A stretch of 64,000 nt of DNA from NCBI GenBank assembly GCA_012932295.1, contig JAAONU010000061.1:124001-188000 (forward strand), in the 5' to 3' direction. The position numbers and the translations under genes are program-made. The notes below the pieces were generated by a model, which was given only the letters and a program-made list of their open reading frames with translations, ran no database searches and had not been told where the DNA came from. Below are positions 36,207-46,739 of this stretch, piece after piece (the stretch's first letter is position 1; every line of letters starts with the position of its first letter). The stretch is from Cyclina sinensis. Lineage: Eukaryota > Mollusca > Bivalvia > Venerida > Veneridae.

Positions 36207-36638
36207 ATGGTTAATCCCTCCCGCTGGGAAGAAGTTACCTGGAGGTTGTACTTTCAAAAACTAAATTTAATAATGCGCGTATGCAGTTTGAGGAAAATCC
36301 CTGTAAATAATAGGCAAGGTACAGTGATTTTTCTTGCACACTGCACTTCCTACCAATGTCCTATGTCAGTGTATTAAGTTCGAAGAAATTCCCTCAAGTT
36401 CTTTTGGAGTTATGCTTCGGAAAATGTTTTTAAATAAATCTGATAAAGGGGGATAACTAAAAAAAGAGGCAAGGTAGAGTTATTGTTCTTAAACATTGTA
36501 CTTCCTCCCAATGTGCTCTGTCAGTGTCAAGTTTTAAGAAAATCACTTTTGGTGTTATGCTCCGGACAAAATTTGGACAGACGCAAGGACTGAGACCATT
36601 TCTAATATCCCCTTTGCCTTTGGGTGGGGGATAAATAA
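36207..36638 (+). repeat. Modular hairpin repeat, family E, short copy
   Basis: Starts near GTTAATCCCTCCCGCTGGGA. Two modules with 'CACTTCCTACCAATGTCCTA' and 'GGAGTTATGCTTCGG' follow, and the end is ATCCCCTTTGCCTTTGGGTG plus GGGGATAAAT. Confidence 0.65.
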
Positions 36639-36753
36639 GCCAATCAAAACTTGTTTATTCTGATGTAACTAAACCCATGTGTCAATTTATTACAGTTGTT
36701 TACAGCATTCTCTTTGCTATCTTTCATCAGGTGACTCATCATATCAATTATAG

Positions 36754-37028
36754 ATGCTGATGAAATGCCTGTAGGCCTTGTGCTTGTTTGCAATGTCAAT
36801 TTTGAAGAGTTGGATGGTTTCGTGATGAAGCAGATGGATGTGCAGATGGAGGAATTAAACCTGGTCTCAGGGTTTAGCTTCTTCGTCCAGCCAGAGCTTG
36901 AACATACAGTGCAGTTTTTAAATGATAATGATAACGAATACTACCTGCATGTTCCTGATCTGTCCAAAGAGCTTTGTTTTACCAAGGCCTTGTTACGAAG
37001 CCATTTATTTACTCTTTTGTTTTTGTAG
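36754..37028 (+). CDS. Unrecognised exon-like open frame
   Basis: After an acceptor-like ATATCAATTATAG near 36752 the frame reads DADEMPVGLVLVCNVNFEE, then LDGFVMKQMDVQMEELNL and FNEYYLHV-like acidic sequence, to a stop at 37026-37028. Composition looks coding (Glu, Asp, Val, Met; few rare residues), but no family was recognised and no convincing donor was found. It lies in a 1.3-kb island between two family E repeats. It could be an exon of a gene fragment or chance. Confidence 0.3.
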
Positions 37029-37363
37029 CAGTTGTATTACATCATTTGACCCAGTTGCGAACAAAGGACGGTAGTAAATTAAGTCTTATCGTTGTGCTCA
37101 GAGCGCTCAGATGTGTTTTTGTTGCTCTGGGATGTGATTTATTTTACATATTTTGTTTATTCAGTTGATATATATCATTAATAAATTATTACTGAAGTAC
37201 ATTTATTTTTTCATTTTTTATTGCTGCAGTTTATGTTTTTTATGTTTTATTTCTTTCTTCTGTATTCTTTGTGAATACTTCCTTCTTTGTCATGCCTAAG
37301 CAGCACAGGAACAGGTAAAGGTGCCCCATCTGTGACATCTTTGTACAGTGGTTTACATCGCAC

Positions 37364-37627
37364 ATGTACTTGCACATCAATGTGCTCTGCACCAGATATA
37401 CCAGCCAGCTTTGGGCGAATTTTGTCCAGCTGCAAGGGGCCACTGATTACAGGGGGCATTTGTATAGAGTTTGCCCAGTAGACACCTGTTCTAGCATGAT
37501 TTCAGACGTGCCCTTGCACATAAGTAACGTACATAACCGGTCAAGGGAAGAGGACAAGCAGTTAAGGCAGAATGCCAAAGCAGTCAAGTCTTTACCATGG
37601 ATTGTACTCTCCGATCCAAAATTATGA
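37364..37627 (+). pseudogene. C2H2-type zinc-finger fragment
   Basis: The frame contains CPVDTCSSMISDVPL followed by H-x4-H, a C-x4-C-x9-H-x4-H pattern, then NRSREEDKQLRQNAKAV. Single fingers of this kind followed by a basic, 'WS/RS-EE' stretch occur in large uncharacterised mollusc proteins. The next block, in another frame (37572-37865, with SSSSDESARRVATSAV), overlaps it, so a frame change or a short intron (acceptor-like TTTCCTCATCTTCAG before 37647) must be assumed. Function unknown; probably a fragment. Confidence 0.4.
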
Positions 37628-37639
37628 GTTTGTTTCCTC

Positions 37640-37866
37640 ATCTTCAGATGAGTCTGCTCGAAGAGTAGCGACCAGCGCTGTTCAGTCTTCTGAGCTCACA
37701 CCTCCTGCATCTGAGGCATCTGAACAGATGTTGTTGTTGCTGCCTCAGCATCCACTGCCCAAGGCTGTTCCCTTTGAACATCCTAGGCTTAGTACCATGA
37801 ACCTTTGCAATGTGGCATCAGACTACTGCAACTATCTGCAGACACACGGGTGGTTCTGTCTCTAGA
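37640..37866 (+). CDS. Unrecognised open frame following the finger fragment
   Basis: Reads Ser-rich SSSSDESARRVATSAV, then PPASEASEQMLLLLP and a tail with DYCNYLQTHGWFCL before TAG. It lies directly after the C2H2-like fragment but in a different frame. Not recognised. A low-complexity linker is possible; so is chance. Confidence 0.25.
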
Positions 37867-37980
37867 GTGCGTTCTAAGGAATACGCCAAATGTATTCAGC
37901 GAATGTTGTTGTACTTGGAATGCACAGATTCTTCTGGCGACTGTCACTTCAAGCTGTTGAGCATTATGTTGCTTATTGTA

Positions 37981-38652
37981 ACAAGGTAGAGTTATTGTTC
38001 TTACACACTGCACTACCAACCAATGTGCTCTGTCAGTGTATAAAGTTTGAATAAAATCCCTCAAGTAGTTTTGGAGTTATGCTCCAGACAAAATTTATCA
38101 AGTAAATCTGATAAAGGAGAATAACTCTAAAAATAGGCAAGGTAGAGTTATTGGACTTGCACACTGCACAACCTACCAACGTGCTCTGTCAGTGTATGAA
38201 GTTTCTATAAAATCCCTCAAGTAGTGTTAGAGTTATGCTCTGGACAAAATTTATCAAGTAAATCTGATAAAGCGGAATGACTCTAAAAATAGGCAAGGTA
38301 GAGTTATTGGACTTGACACTGCACTACCTACCATTGTTCTCTGTCAGTGTATGAAGTTTGAATAAAATACCTCTAGCAGTTTTGGAGTTATGCTCCGGAC
38401 AAAATTTATCAAGTAAATCTGATAAAGCGGAATAACTCTAAAAAAAGGCAAGGTAGAGTTATTGCACTTGCACACTGCACTACCTACCAATGTGCTCTGT
38501 CAGTGTATGAAGTTTGAATAAAACCCCTCAAGTAGTTTTGGAGTTATCCTCCGGACAAAATTTATTCAGACGGACGGACGCACGGATGCACAGACGGACA
38601 AAGGGCATTTCTAATATCTCCTTCGCCTTTGGCAGGGGGAAAAAAAAAAAAA
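37981..38652 (+). repeat. Modular hairpin repeat, family E, four modules
   Basis: Four modules of about 158 bp with AGGTAGAGTTATTG, 'GTGCTCTGTCAGTGTATGAA' and 'CTCAAGTAGTTTTGGAGTTA'. A GACGGACGGACGCACGGATG stretch and the end ATCTCCTTCGCCTTTGGCAG plus GGGGA and poly-A follow. Confidence 0.75.
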
Positions 38653-38789
38653 TTACTGAAGCTTAAGAACTTCACTTTATAGCAATTTCCCAAAACATAC
38701 AATTTCTGTGTACAGAACTGATAAATGTTCACGTTTGTCAAAATAATTAGAAATATTTGGAACAATAGTTCGAAACTAGAGTTGTGTCC

Positions 38790-39430
38790 ATAGGACACAG
38801 ATACCCCAAAATTCCGCTGTATTATCACAAAAAATCCCCCAGGGTAGAGTCAATTTTCACCTAAGGATAATGATTTGCATAAACTTAGTAGAGGACCTCT
38901 AGCTGATGTTATAATTATGCAAAGTATCGAATTTCTAAGCCTTGTGGTTACAGAAAAGAAGATTTTTTAAGGCTTCCCTTTATAAGCCCATGTAAAATCA
39001 AGTGACCTCGGGGCTGGGCCACTAATGACCATACGGGCTTAATTTGAAAAATCTTGGTACAGGATCCCTAGCTGATGTTCAAAGCAAAAATCTAAGCCCT
39101 TGGCTTTGTAGTATCAGACAAAAAAATTTTTTAAGGTTTTTCTTATATCAATCCATGTTAAATTAAGTGACCTTCCTGGGGTACAGCTAATTTTGACCCA
39201 AGGGGCATAATTTGAACAAACTTGGTAGAAGACCTCTAGATGATGTTTCATGTAAAATGTCTAAGTTCTAGTCCTTGCGGTTTTAGACCAGAAGATTTTA
39301 TAAGGTTTTCCCTATATAAGCCTATGTAAAATAAATTGAACCCAGGGGTAGGGCAAATTTTGACCCTGGGACATATTTTTAACAAACCTGGAGAGGACCT
39401 CAGTTGTGCTCAATGGAAAATATTTAACCT
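38790..39430 (+). repeat. Family A module array without clear ends
   Basis: Three to four modules of about 170 bp with 'GGGGCATAATTTGAACAAAC', 'TTGGTAGAGGACCTCTAG' and AAGCCCTTGGCTTTG-like words. Neither head nor tail hairpin is recognisable. Confidence 0.6.
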
Positions 39431-39499
39431 CTACAACTTAGTCCCGTTAGTCACAGGGTAGATACTTTAGTTATAATGTTTAATTTTGATGCCAGTTTA

Positions 39500-39600
39500 C
39501 CAGTTGGCGCTGTGGCTAAGTGGTCTAGATCGTCGCTCTATATTTTACTGACCGAAAGGTCGTGGGTTCGAATCCTGGTAAGTCAAAACTTTTTTTTTTT
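39500..39600 (+). repeat. tRNA-like SINE head
   Basis: An A-box-like TGTGGCTAAGTGGTCTAGA, a B box GGGTTCGAATCCT, and TTACCAG pairing with CTGGTAA as an acceptor-like stem, then poly-T. The stem spacing and extra bases after the first stem do not fit a normal tRNA, so a SINE or tRNA pseudogene is preferred. Confidence 0.5.
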
Positions 39601-40436
39601 CAGTTTTCATGGTGTATAGAAACTTAATATTATGTTTTTCCGTAGTATATTAAATTCTCTTAAATTTTAAAGAAAAAAAAATTTTCAGTAAAATTCTGTG
39701 AGTCAGTCGCTTTAAGCTTCATAAAATCGCATTTTTATTATTTCAACACAGAACAAAAGACAATGAAATAGTACAAAGCAAGATTGAATGAAGTGTTATG
39801 CAAGTTCAAAGGCCAACAATCAATGTTAGAATTACGGCAAATTCCAATGTCATTAAGCAAGATGGAATCAAGCATAATTTAAGTTCCAATGTCACCGAGC
39901 AAGATGGAGTAAGCATTAATTCTGTTCCATACCAAACACTGTTGTATAATTCGCTGACACCTTTCAGAACCTGCAGGTGAATATTATAGTGGCCTTGTTA
40001 ACATCACATATCCAATCATTGGACTAACACAAAATTCACTGTTTATGTAGATATGGTATATAGGCCTATGTTTATTTCATTAAATATCCTGCTAGTAGTG
40101 ACTTCAGCTTACTAAAATACTTAGAATTAACAGAGAAGCAATTTTGAACAATAACACTAAAATAATGAACAATTTTAAGTAAAAACAAGTTCTGAGTTAT
40201 TTCATACGGTTTAAGGTACAAGGCTATGTTCAAAATAATACAAAATCATAAATTTACCAAGTAATAATACAATTTTTCAAAAAGCATAGCTAACTTAGAC
40301 ATGACATTTGTCTAAGACAGTAATCTCAAAGTTTAGTATCTGATTAGATGATCATCAATAAGAATGATTGACAGCTGGCTACTTGTAAATTCAAGCAAAT
40401 AGCATTCATAAAGCATCTCATTACAAGCATGACAGA

Positions 40437-40508
40437 CAAGACAAGACAAGACAAGAGAGACAGACAGACAGACAGACACACACACACACACACACGCACA
40501 CACACATA
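40437..40508. repeat. Compound microsatellite
   Basis: ACAAG repeats, then GACA repeats, then a CA run with one CGCA interruption. Confidence 0.9.
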
Positions 40509-40664
40509 CTTGTAAGCACTGCCAATAGAGGACACTTGTCATTCCACATCCAACAGAGGACTTTTTTATTTGTGGGTTTTTTATCTTCATATTAACAGAT
40601 TAACATCATATATATGTCTTTAATCTGAAAGTAACATTTTTAGTTAAAATTTCATTCAGATATT

Positions 40665-41500
40665 TTTTTGTCAAATGACCTCCAAGTAAGGACATTTCAC
40701 ACTGCTGTGTAGCACATCCAACTGGGGACAATTCGAATTACACCTCCAAGTAAGGACATTGACACACTTGCGCACAGAAAAGCCAAATGGGGACAATTTG
40801 AAATGCACATCCAAGTAAAGACATTATCACACTTGTGCACATCACATTCAAATGGAGTCAATTTGAATTACACCTCCAACTAAGGGCATTGACACACTTA
40901 TGCGCAGCACATCCAAATGCAGACGATACTTATTGCACCTCCAACTAATTATAATGACACACTAAAATGACCCCCAAGTAAGAACATTTCACATTGGTGT
41001 TCAGCACATCCAAATAGGGACAATTCAAATTACACCTCAAATTAAGGAAATTGAATCACTTGTGCACAACACATCCAAATGCAGACAATTTGAATTGCAC
41101 AACCAAGTTAGGACATAAGTGTATAACAATCATCACAACTACCATCATCATAGGTCAGGTCCCAGACGGGCAGAACTGGGAGCACTTGCCACCCCCACCT
41201 TGCCCCCCAAAATACACATTTTTTGGGCTAAATTCAGGCTCCATATTAACAGATTGACATCATTTATATGTGTATCAACCTAAAAATGATAATCTTTTAA
41301 ATGTATGTCATATATTTTTTGTCAAATGATTTTCAAATAAGGACATTTCGAACTGATGTCAGCACATCCAAATGCCGACAGTCTGAATTGCTTCCCTAAG
41401 TAAAGACATTGACACACTGGTGCAACACAGCCAAATGAGGACAATTCAAATTGCACATCCAAGTAAGGACATAAGTGTAATCCTTAAACATTATCACAAC
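40665..41500. repeat. 65-bp tandem repeat, about 12 diverged copies
   Basis: The unit reads roughly CACCTCCAAGTAAGGACATT, GACACACTTGTGCACAGCAC, ATCCAAATGGGGACAATT and TGAAT. It is split near 41130-41340 by sequence with CATCACAACTACCATCATCA. The related word CACCTCCAATAGAGGACACA occurs in the 1.78-kb tandem repeat at 55930, 59125 and 60900. Confidence 0.75.
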
Positions 41501-41699
41501 CATCATCACAGTTCCGGTTTTAGAGGGGGGGAATGGCATAGGGAGCACGTTCCCTTGGCCCAGAAAAGCACATTTCAGGCTAAATTTAAGTTCCGTCCCT
41601 ATTGTCTACCATGTGTTCACTGCCTTCATTATCCTGAAGCAGTGCCTGCATCATCATCTACATCACCATCAATGACATAATCATCAATATATATAGTGA

Positions 41700-42055
41700 T
41701 CATGATGGGGTGAATTTCAATATCAACAAGGCTGTCTGAAGGACAGCTAAATCCCTTTCTGTGGATTCGGACATGAATGTGTACTTCTTGACCTTTAACC
41801 AACCATGACCTTGATGTTCTGCCATGCATATCATAAGCACATAGTCTCATGAATTATTTGAAAATCTTCCATAAGGTAAAAAAGTTATGGAGAACATTTA
41901 ACCTTGACCTTGTGGGTAGCAACCTGGATGTTGGGTTCTGTACATTGTGTTATACTGGTGATCACTTGTGCAAAGTAATTAAAAAACTTTTCATAAGCCA
42001 AGTTAGTAAGATATAGAGCAGACATGAAATGTCGATATTTGACCGTTTATTCCAA
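41700..42055 (-). repeat. Family B fragment
   Basis: Inverted relative to 20614-21520: carries GGACAGCTAAATCCCTTTCT, 'TTCTTGACCTTTAACCAACC' and 'TGACCTTGTGGGTAGCAACC'. The terminal hairpin is missing. Confidence 0.65.
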
Positions 42056-42289
42056 TCCATAATTCCATTGCTGTGAACTTGTTTTAAAAAAAAAAAATTG
42101 TTGTTGGTGTTGTTTTTTTGTTGGTACCAGTTTCCAAGATGACTAACTTCCCCTAAAAAGATTAGTCCTTTAGATAGGGGGAAAGTGCAAAATGTCCCAT
42201 TCCAGAAACACTCCTGGTTCTTTTTCATGCCTGATGTATAGTTCAATACATGGAACCCTGGTTTTAAACTGTTAGTAAGGTTAAATATT

Positions 42290-42440
42290 TCCTGGGAAGA
42301 ACCAATACTTAGCCTCTAGAGCGGTGGAAAATGCTGGATAACCTTTCTGAAATTGCCAGTGCCACAACCAAGATTCGATCTGGGAACCTCCTGATTGGTA
42401 GTCAAGGGTTTTACTCACTAAACCACCACTACACCACTGT
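42290..42440 (-). repeat. tRNA-derived SINE
   Basis: On the - strand: TGGTGTAGTGGTGGTTTAGT (A-box side), then CAGGAGGTTCCCAGATCGAA (B-box side), then a body ending near TTCTTCCCAGGAAAT. A degenerate SINE rather than a tRNA. Confidence 0.6.
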
Positions 42441-42699
42441 TGGTTCCTGCATGCAACATTCAAGCAAGGAGTTACTTGAGTGTGTGACCATCAGTAGATT
42501 GACGGACAGTTCTGTTCTGTGGGATTTTTTGTTCTTTTCAGAGAAAATCATGGGTAAAAAGAATCAGTACTCAAACCCAAGTGATTATTAAACCCATGAC
42601 CTAAAGGAATACTGACAAATACATGATAAGAACACCACCCCTGGAAATTTAGTATACAAACATCAACACAGTACGTCTTGGAATAACTCGTGTCGTTTC

Positions 42700-43530
42700 C
42701 AGTACAATCACAAATGTCAACCTTTGACCTCAAAGTGTTACCTTGACCTTTGAGGAAGGGGTCTGGGTGTTTTGCATAATATATCGTCTTATTATGGTAA
42801 AAATTTGTGCCAAGTTATTTCAGAATCCCTTGATGAATGGCTAAGTTATGGACCGGACACGAAGTAGCCGCATGAACAGATGGACGTCCTAAATTTTTTA
42901 ATACTCAGGTAGTTACCCAGTATTGTTCTCCCCATTTCTTTCAGCCACATAACAGATTTTAGCCACATAAAAACCTTACTGAATGAGTAGCATCAAGGAA
43001 ATTTACTATTACCAATTGTTCCCATAGCACACTTAAATATCTATTTGTGTGTATGGACAGAGAGCCAGAGCCCATTCCTATATCACCCTTTTTTTTCTTC
43101 AAAAAGGTGGGGGACAATAAAATGAAATGACTCCTGTGTATCAACAGAAAAACATTTGTGCAGTTTTTATCACTGAAAAGAAGTACATTAAGGGAGATAG
43201 TCTGAAAATTATTTAAGACAGAGTTATGGTTCTCTAGCAGTGCACTTCCTCTCTGTTATCTATTAATATTTAAAGTTTCACTTGAATCTGTCTAATACTT
43301 GCAGAGTAATTCTCTGTAAAAGGAAAATTCAGACCATGTTAACCTTTGACCTCTAAGTGTGACCTTGGTGGTAGGGGTCAGGGTGTTGCACATGACATGT
43401 TGTCTTATGGTGAATATTTGTGCAAACTTATTTCAAAATCCTTCTATGAATGGAAAAGTTGCGGACAAGACATAAAACAGACCAAAGTCAGACCAAAACT
43501 TTTGAGAGTTAGGAACCATATAAGCATGTA
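42700..43530. repeat. Degenerate modular repeats
   Basis: Modules with 'CCTTTGACCTC', 'TGCAAACTTATTTC' and 'GTTATGGACCGGACA'. A hairpin-like ACCCTTTTTTTTCTTC and AAAAAGGTGGGGGACAATAA at 43085-43115 marks one end. Two partial elements seem to abut. Confidence 0.5.
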
Positions 43531-44062
43531 GTTTTCATATTTACTGAGCAATTTAAATGAAAATAAATCCAAGGAACACCAAAGATAAAAAAGTCATATA
43601 TTGTTTGAAATATTTTTATCAAATACCTTTTATTTTGTTCAGATAAAAAAAACTATCCATATGCAAATCTGCATTTTCAAAATCAATCTGTTTATCTCAA
43701 TCTGAATCAAATGCAGATCAAACATAAATGCCAACAAAGCAGCCTGAAGGACAGCTAAATCCCTTTCCGCAGCAGACATGAATGTGCACTTCTTGACCTT
43801 TAACCAACCATGAGCTTGATGTTGTGCAATGCACATGGCCTCATTGTGGCGATTATTTGTACAAAGTAATTAAAAAAACTTTATGTAAGCCAAGTAAGTA
43901 AGTTATAGAGAAGACATGAAATGTGGATATTTGCACTTTAACTGTGACCTTGACCTTTTGGTTAGCACCCCAAATAACTGCGCTCTGCACATTGTCTCAT
44001 AATGATGATCACTTGTGCCAAGTTATTTCAAAAAATTTCAGCATATAAAAGTATGTAGCAGA

Positions 44063-44348
44063 TTGTTTGTTTTGGGGTTTAACGCCGATTTCAACATTTG
44101 TTATATCTCGGCGGTCAGTCCACTTAACCGGTTTTCCTGGATAACTATCCAGTAATTGCCAATTTCTCCGCAAGTGACTGACTACTGTTCCCACATGATC
44201 TACTCTGAATCAGCGGTGAGAGACAAATGAACATAAGACACAATGTCTGAGAACAATTGTCACGGAGAAATTTTGCCCTGCCCAGGGGTCGAACCAATGA
44301 CCGATGGATTACTAATCCAGTGCTCTACCTATTGAGCTAAGCGGGCGG
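44063..44348 (-). mobile_element. tRNA-derived SINE with 5-bp target duplication
   Basis: Flanked by GCAGA at 44058-44062 and 44349-44353. On the - strand it starts with the tRNA-like CCGCTTAGCTCAATAGGTAG, then AGCACTGGATTAGTAATCC and the B box GGTTCGACCCC. A body follows, and a tail ends GGCGTTAAACCCCAAAACAA plus ACAA. The tail and body resemble the widespread invertebrate MetaSINE class; that name is from memory. Confidence 0.85.
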
Positions 44349-44470
44349 GCAGACGCGAAATGTAGACTTTTTATCACTTGAGCTTTAAGTGTGACCTTGA
44401 CCTTGTGGGAAGCAACCCAATAATTGCACTCTGCACATCGTCTCATTGATCACTTGTGCCAAGTTATTTC

Positions 44471-45608
44471 AACAAGAGGGTCCATGGGACCCTGGGTTGC
44501 TCACCTGCCAACAACTGCTCAATGGTTGCAAGAGTCAGTGGATGCAAATACAATTGCCAATTGACTCAAAGGGTGCAGGCAATTATTAAGATCTTAGAGT
44601 AACTCAAGTATTGTACAAGTCTGATTAAATTCAAATAAAAAATGAAGCTGCTATTGTGCAGACAAGGTCTAAATAGTTAATTTTGGCACTTTCAGGGGCC
44701 ATAACTCTGAAACCAATAATGCAATATGGCAATTTGATGAAAGGAACTAAGATCTTATGGTAATGAAAGTGAAGATCAGACCAAAATTAAGACCACTAGA
44801 GTGCAGAAAAGCTTTTATCATAACTTGACCTTGTGACCTAAATTTCAAAGTCACATGACCCAGTTTCAAACTTGACCTAGATATCATCGAGAAAAACATT
44901 CTGACAAAGCTTGAAGAAGATCGGAGCAAAATTAAGACTACTACAGTGCGGACAAGCTTTTTCTATAATGTGACCTAGTTTTTAAGGTCACATAACCCAG
45001 TTTCGAACCTGACCTGATATCACTGAGATACACATTCTGACCAAGCTTGAAGAAGATGGGACCAAAATTAAGACTGCTAGAGTGCGGACAAGCTTTTCAT
45101 AAAATTCGAACTAGTTACCTTGTTTTCAAGGTCACATGACCCAGTTACGAACTTGACCTAGATATCATTGAGATGAACAATCTGACCAAGTTTGAAGAAG
45201 ATCGGACCAAAATTAAGACCGCTAGAGTGCGGACAAGCTTTTTCTATAATTTAACCTGTACCTAGTTTTTTAGGTCAAATGACCCAGTTTCGAACTTGAT
45301 CTAGATATCATTGAGATTAACATTTTGACCAAGTTTTATGAAGATCGGAACAAAATTAAGACCGCTAGAGTGCGGACAAGCTTTTTCTATAATTTGACCT
45401 AGTGACCGAGTTTTAAGGGTGAGATGACCCAGTTATGAACTTGACCTAGATATATTGAGATAAACATTCTGACCAAGTTTAAACAAGATTGCACCAAAAT
45501 TAAGACTGCTAGAGCGCGGACAACAATTGTGAACGGGCGGAGAGACAGACGACGGACGAAAGGCAATCACAAAAGCTCACCCTGTCACTATGTGACAGGT
45601 GAGCTAAA
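44471..45608 (+). repeat. Modular hairpin repeat, family A, precisely bounded copy
   Basis: The head is AACAAGAGGGTCCATGGGAC plus CCTGGGTTGCTCACC. Modules of about 130 bp with 'AAGACTGCTAGAGTGCGGAC' and 'GAACTTGACCTAGATATCA' follow, then an AGAGACAGACGACGGACGAA stretch. The tail is AGCTCACCCTGTCACTATGT plus GACAGGTGAGCTAAAAA. It is inserted into a family B element, whose intact sequence TTATTTCAAAAAATTTC is seen at 44009-44041. Confidence 0.85.
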
Positions 45609-45728
45609 AAATTTCCAGCGGTTTAAAAGTTATGGAGCAGACATGAAAGTGTTACTGACTGACAGACGGATGAACAGACTGAGGCCATTCCCATAATCCC
45701 TTCCCCGCTGTGTGGAAGGGGATTAACA

Positions 45729-46222
45729 AACTACATGTGCTTTGACCCTTAAGTCAAGGCCTTCCCCAGCCCATTTTACTCTTGTCAAAATTTATTGATA
45801 AATACACCTTGCCAGAACTGTCATAGAAGAATACAGGACCTTGAGTGACTGAGTAGTGACTAATGCAAAGTTATTAAAAATGAATTTGTAATCTGCACCT
45901 ATGATGCCCAGTATGTACCTTATATGGCAATGTTAAACTATTAAATTTCAGGTTAAACACACAATTTCCAACCAAAAGATCAAATGCAAGCTGCAGTTAA
46001 AACTTGATCACTAATTTTCTATTTCTGCTTTTCACAGCCATACAACATATAAGTGCACACAGTTAAACCACATAAAATTCACACAGTCACATATCAGCAA
46101 ATTTATGTCTTTAGTAACGGTGGATAATCTGCCTGTAGAAATTTATACTGTTTATAAACTGAAGTTGGGAATTACATCTTTAACCATCAGAAAATTCATC
46201 CTGGTGTCAGCACATCACATTA
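45729..46222. other. Region 3' of the Myb-like exon, nothing else assigned
   Basis: A+T-rich; would hold the 3' UTR of the exon at 46223-46437 if that is transcribed. No array or RNA supported. Confidence 0.35.
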
Positions 46223-46437
46223 CTGTTTCCTCTTCAGAGCCAGTTGACTGGATCTAAAAAATCTTTTAACCGTAGTCCATGATCGATTTTTAAGGATAGG
46301 ATTTTTAGCAATAAAAGTCTCACACTCCAATTTGCCAGGAAGAACATTGTGCACAAAACAGCTTTTAAGTCCACTGAAGACAACTTCCTGTTCCTGCTTT
46401 GTCCATGGTTTTCTGATTACACCCTTTCTTCCTTTAC
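46220..46437 (-). CDS. Terminal exon with Myb/SANT-like domain
   Basis: After the acceptor TTGCACTTCCAG the exon encodes KGRKGVIRKPWTKQEQEVV, then VLPGKLECETFIAKNP, LKNRSWTTVKRFF and a basic tail LALKRKQ before the stop. The order [KR]PWT-EE...LPGK-EC...NRSW..[VI]K.F is seen at the C-terminus of many large uncharacterised proteins of molluscs, fish and cnidarians, some with C2H2-like fingers. A DNA-binding role is inferred. The upstream intron phase is 1. No upstream exon was found between here and 50 kb, so this may be the last exon of a longer gene or an orphaned fragment. Confidence 0.6.
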
Positions 46438-46739
46438 CTGGAAGTGCAAGCATGAAAAATTAGATAATTACAGGGAAAATCCTATGACATAGATATACAG
46501 TCTTTGAAAATTGTGTCACAAATATGATAAAGTGCTTTTCTTATATTTACAAATTTTGATAAATAAGTTCTTGTTATGCCAACATTGTACACATAACATT
46601 CTTGTCTCTAGCAGCAAGACATTGGCATACAGCCAAACCTGTGCAAACAACAACCTGTGAATAAAGACCCACCTGTGAATAAAGACCAATTTTATTTGTC
46701 TCACATTGTTTTAAAAAAACAATTTTACCTCTGAACAAA

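Larger units (their letters stand above)
43725..45728 (-). repeat. Family B element split by a SINE and a family A element
   Basis: The inverted family B body runs from about 43725 to 44062, 44349 to 44470, and 45609 to 45728. It ends with AATCCCTTCCCCGCTGTGTG and GAAGGGGATTAAC. The two gaps are a SINE (44063-44348) and a family A element (44471-45608). The broken host words join up exactly as in the intact family B modules. Confidence 0.8.

Noticed and set aside
37247..37459. - strand frame PVISGPLQLDKIRPKL and following
   Set aside because: Overlaps the C2H2 fragment on the other strand, and no family could be recognised; too weak to list.
39500..39600. Possible functional tRNA gene
   Set aside because: Extra bases and stem spacing do not fold into a normal cloverleaf; a SINE head is more likely.
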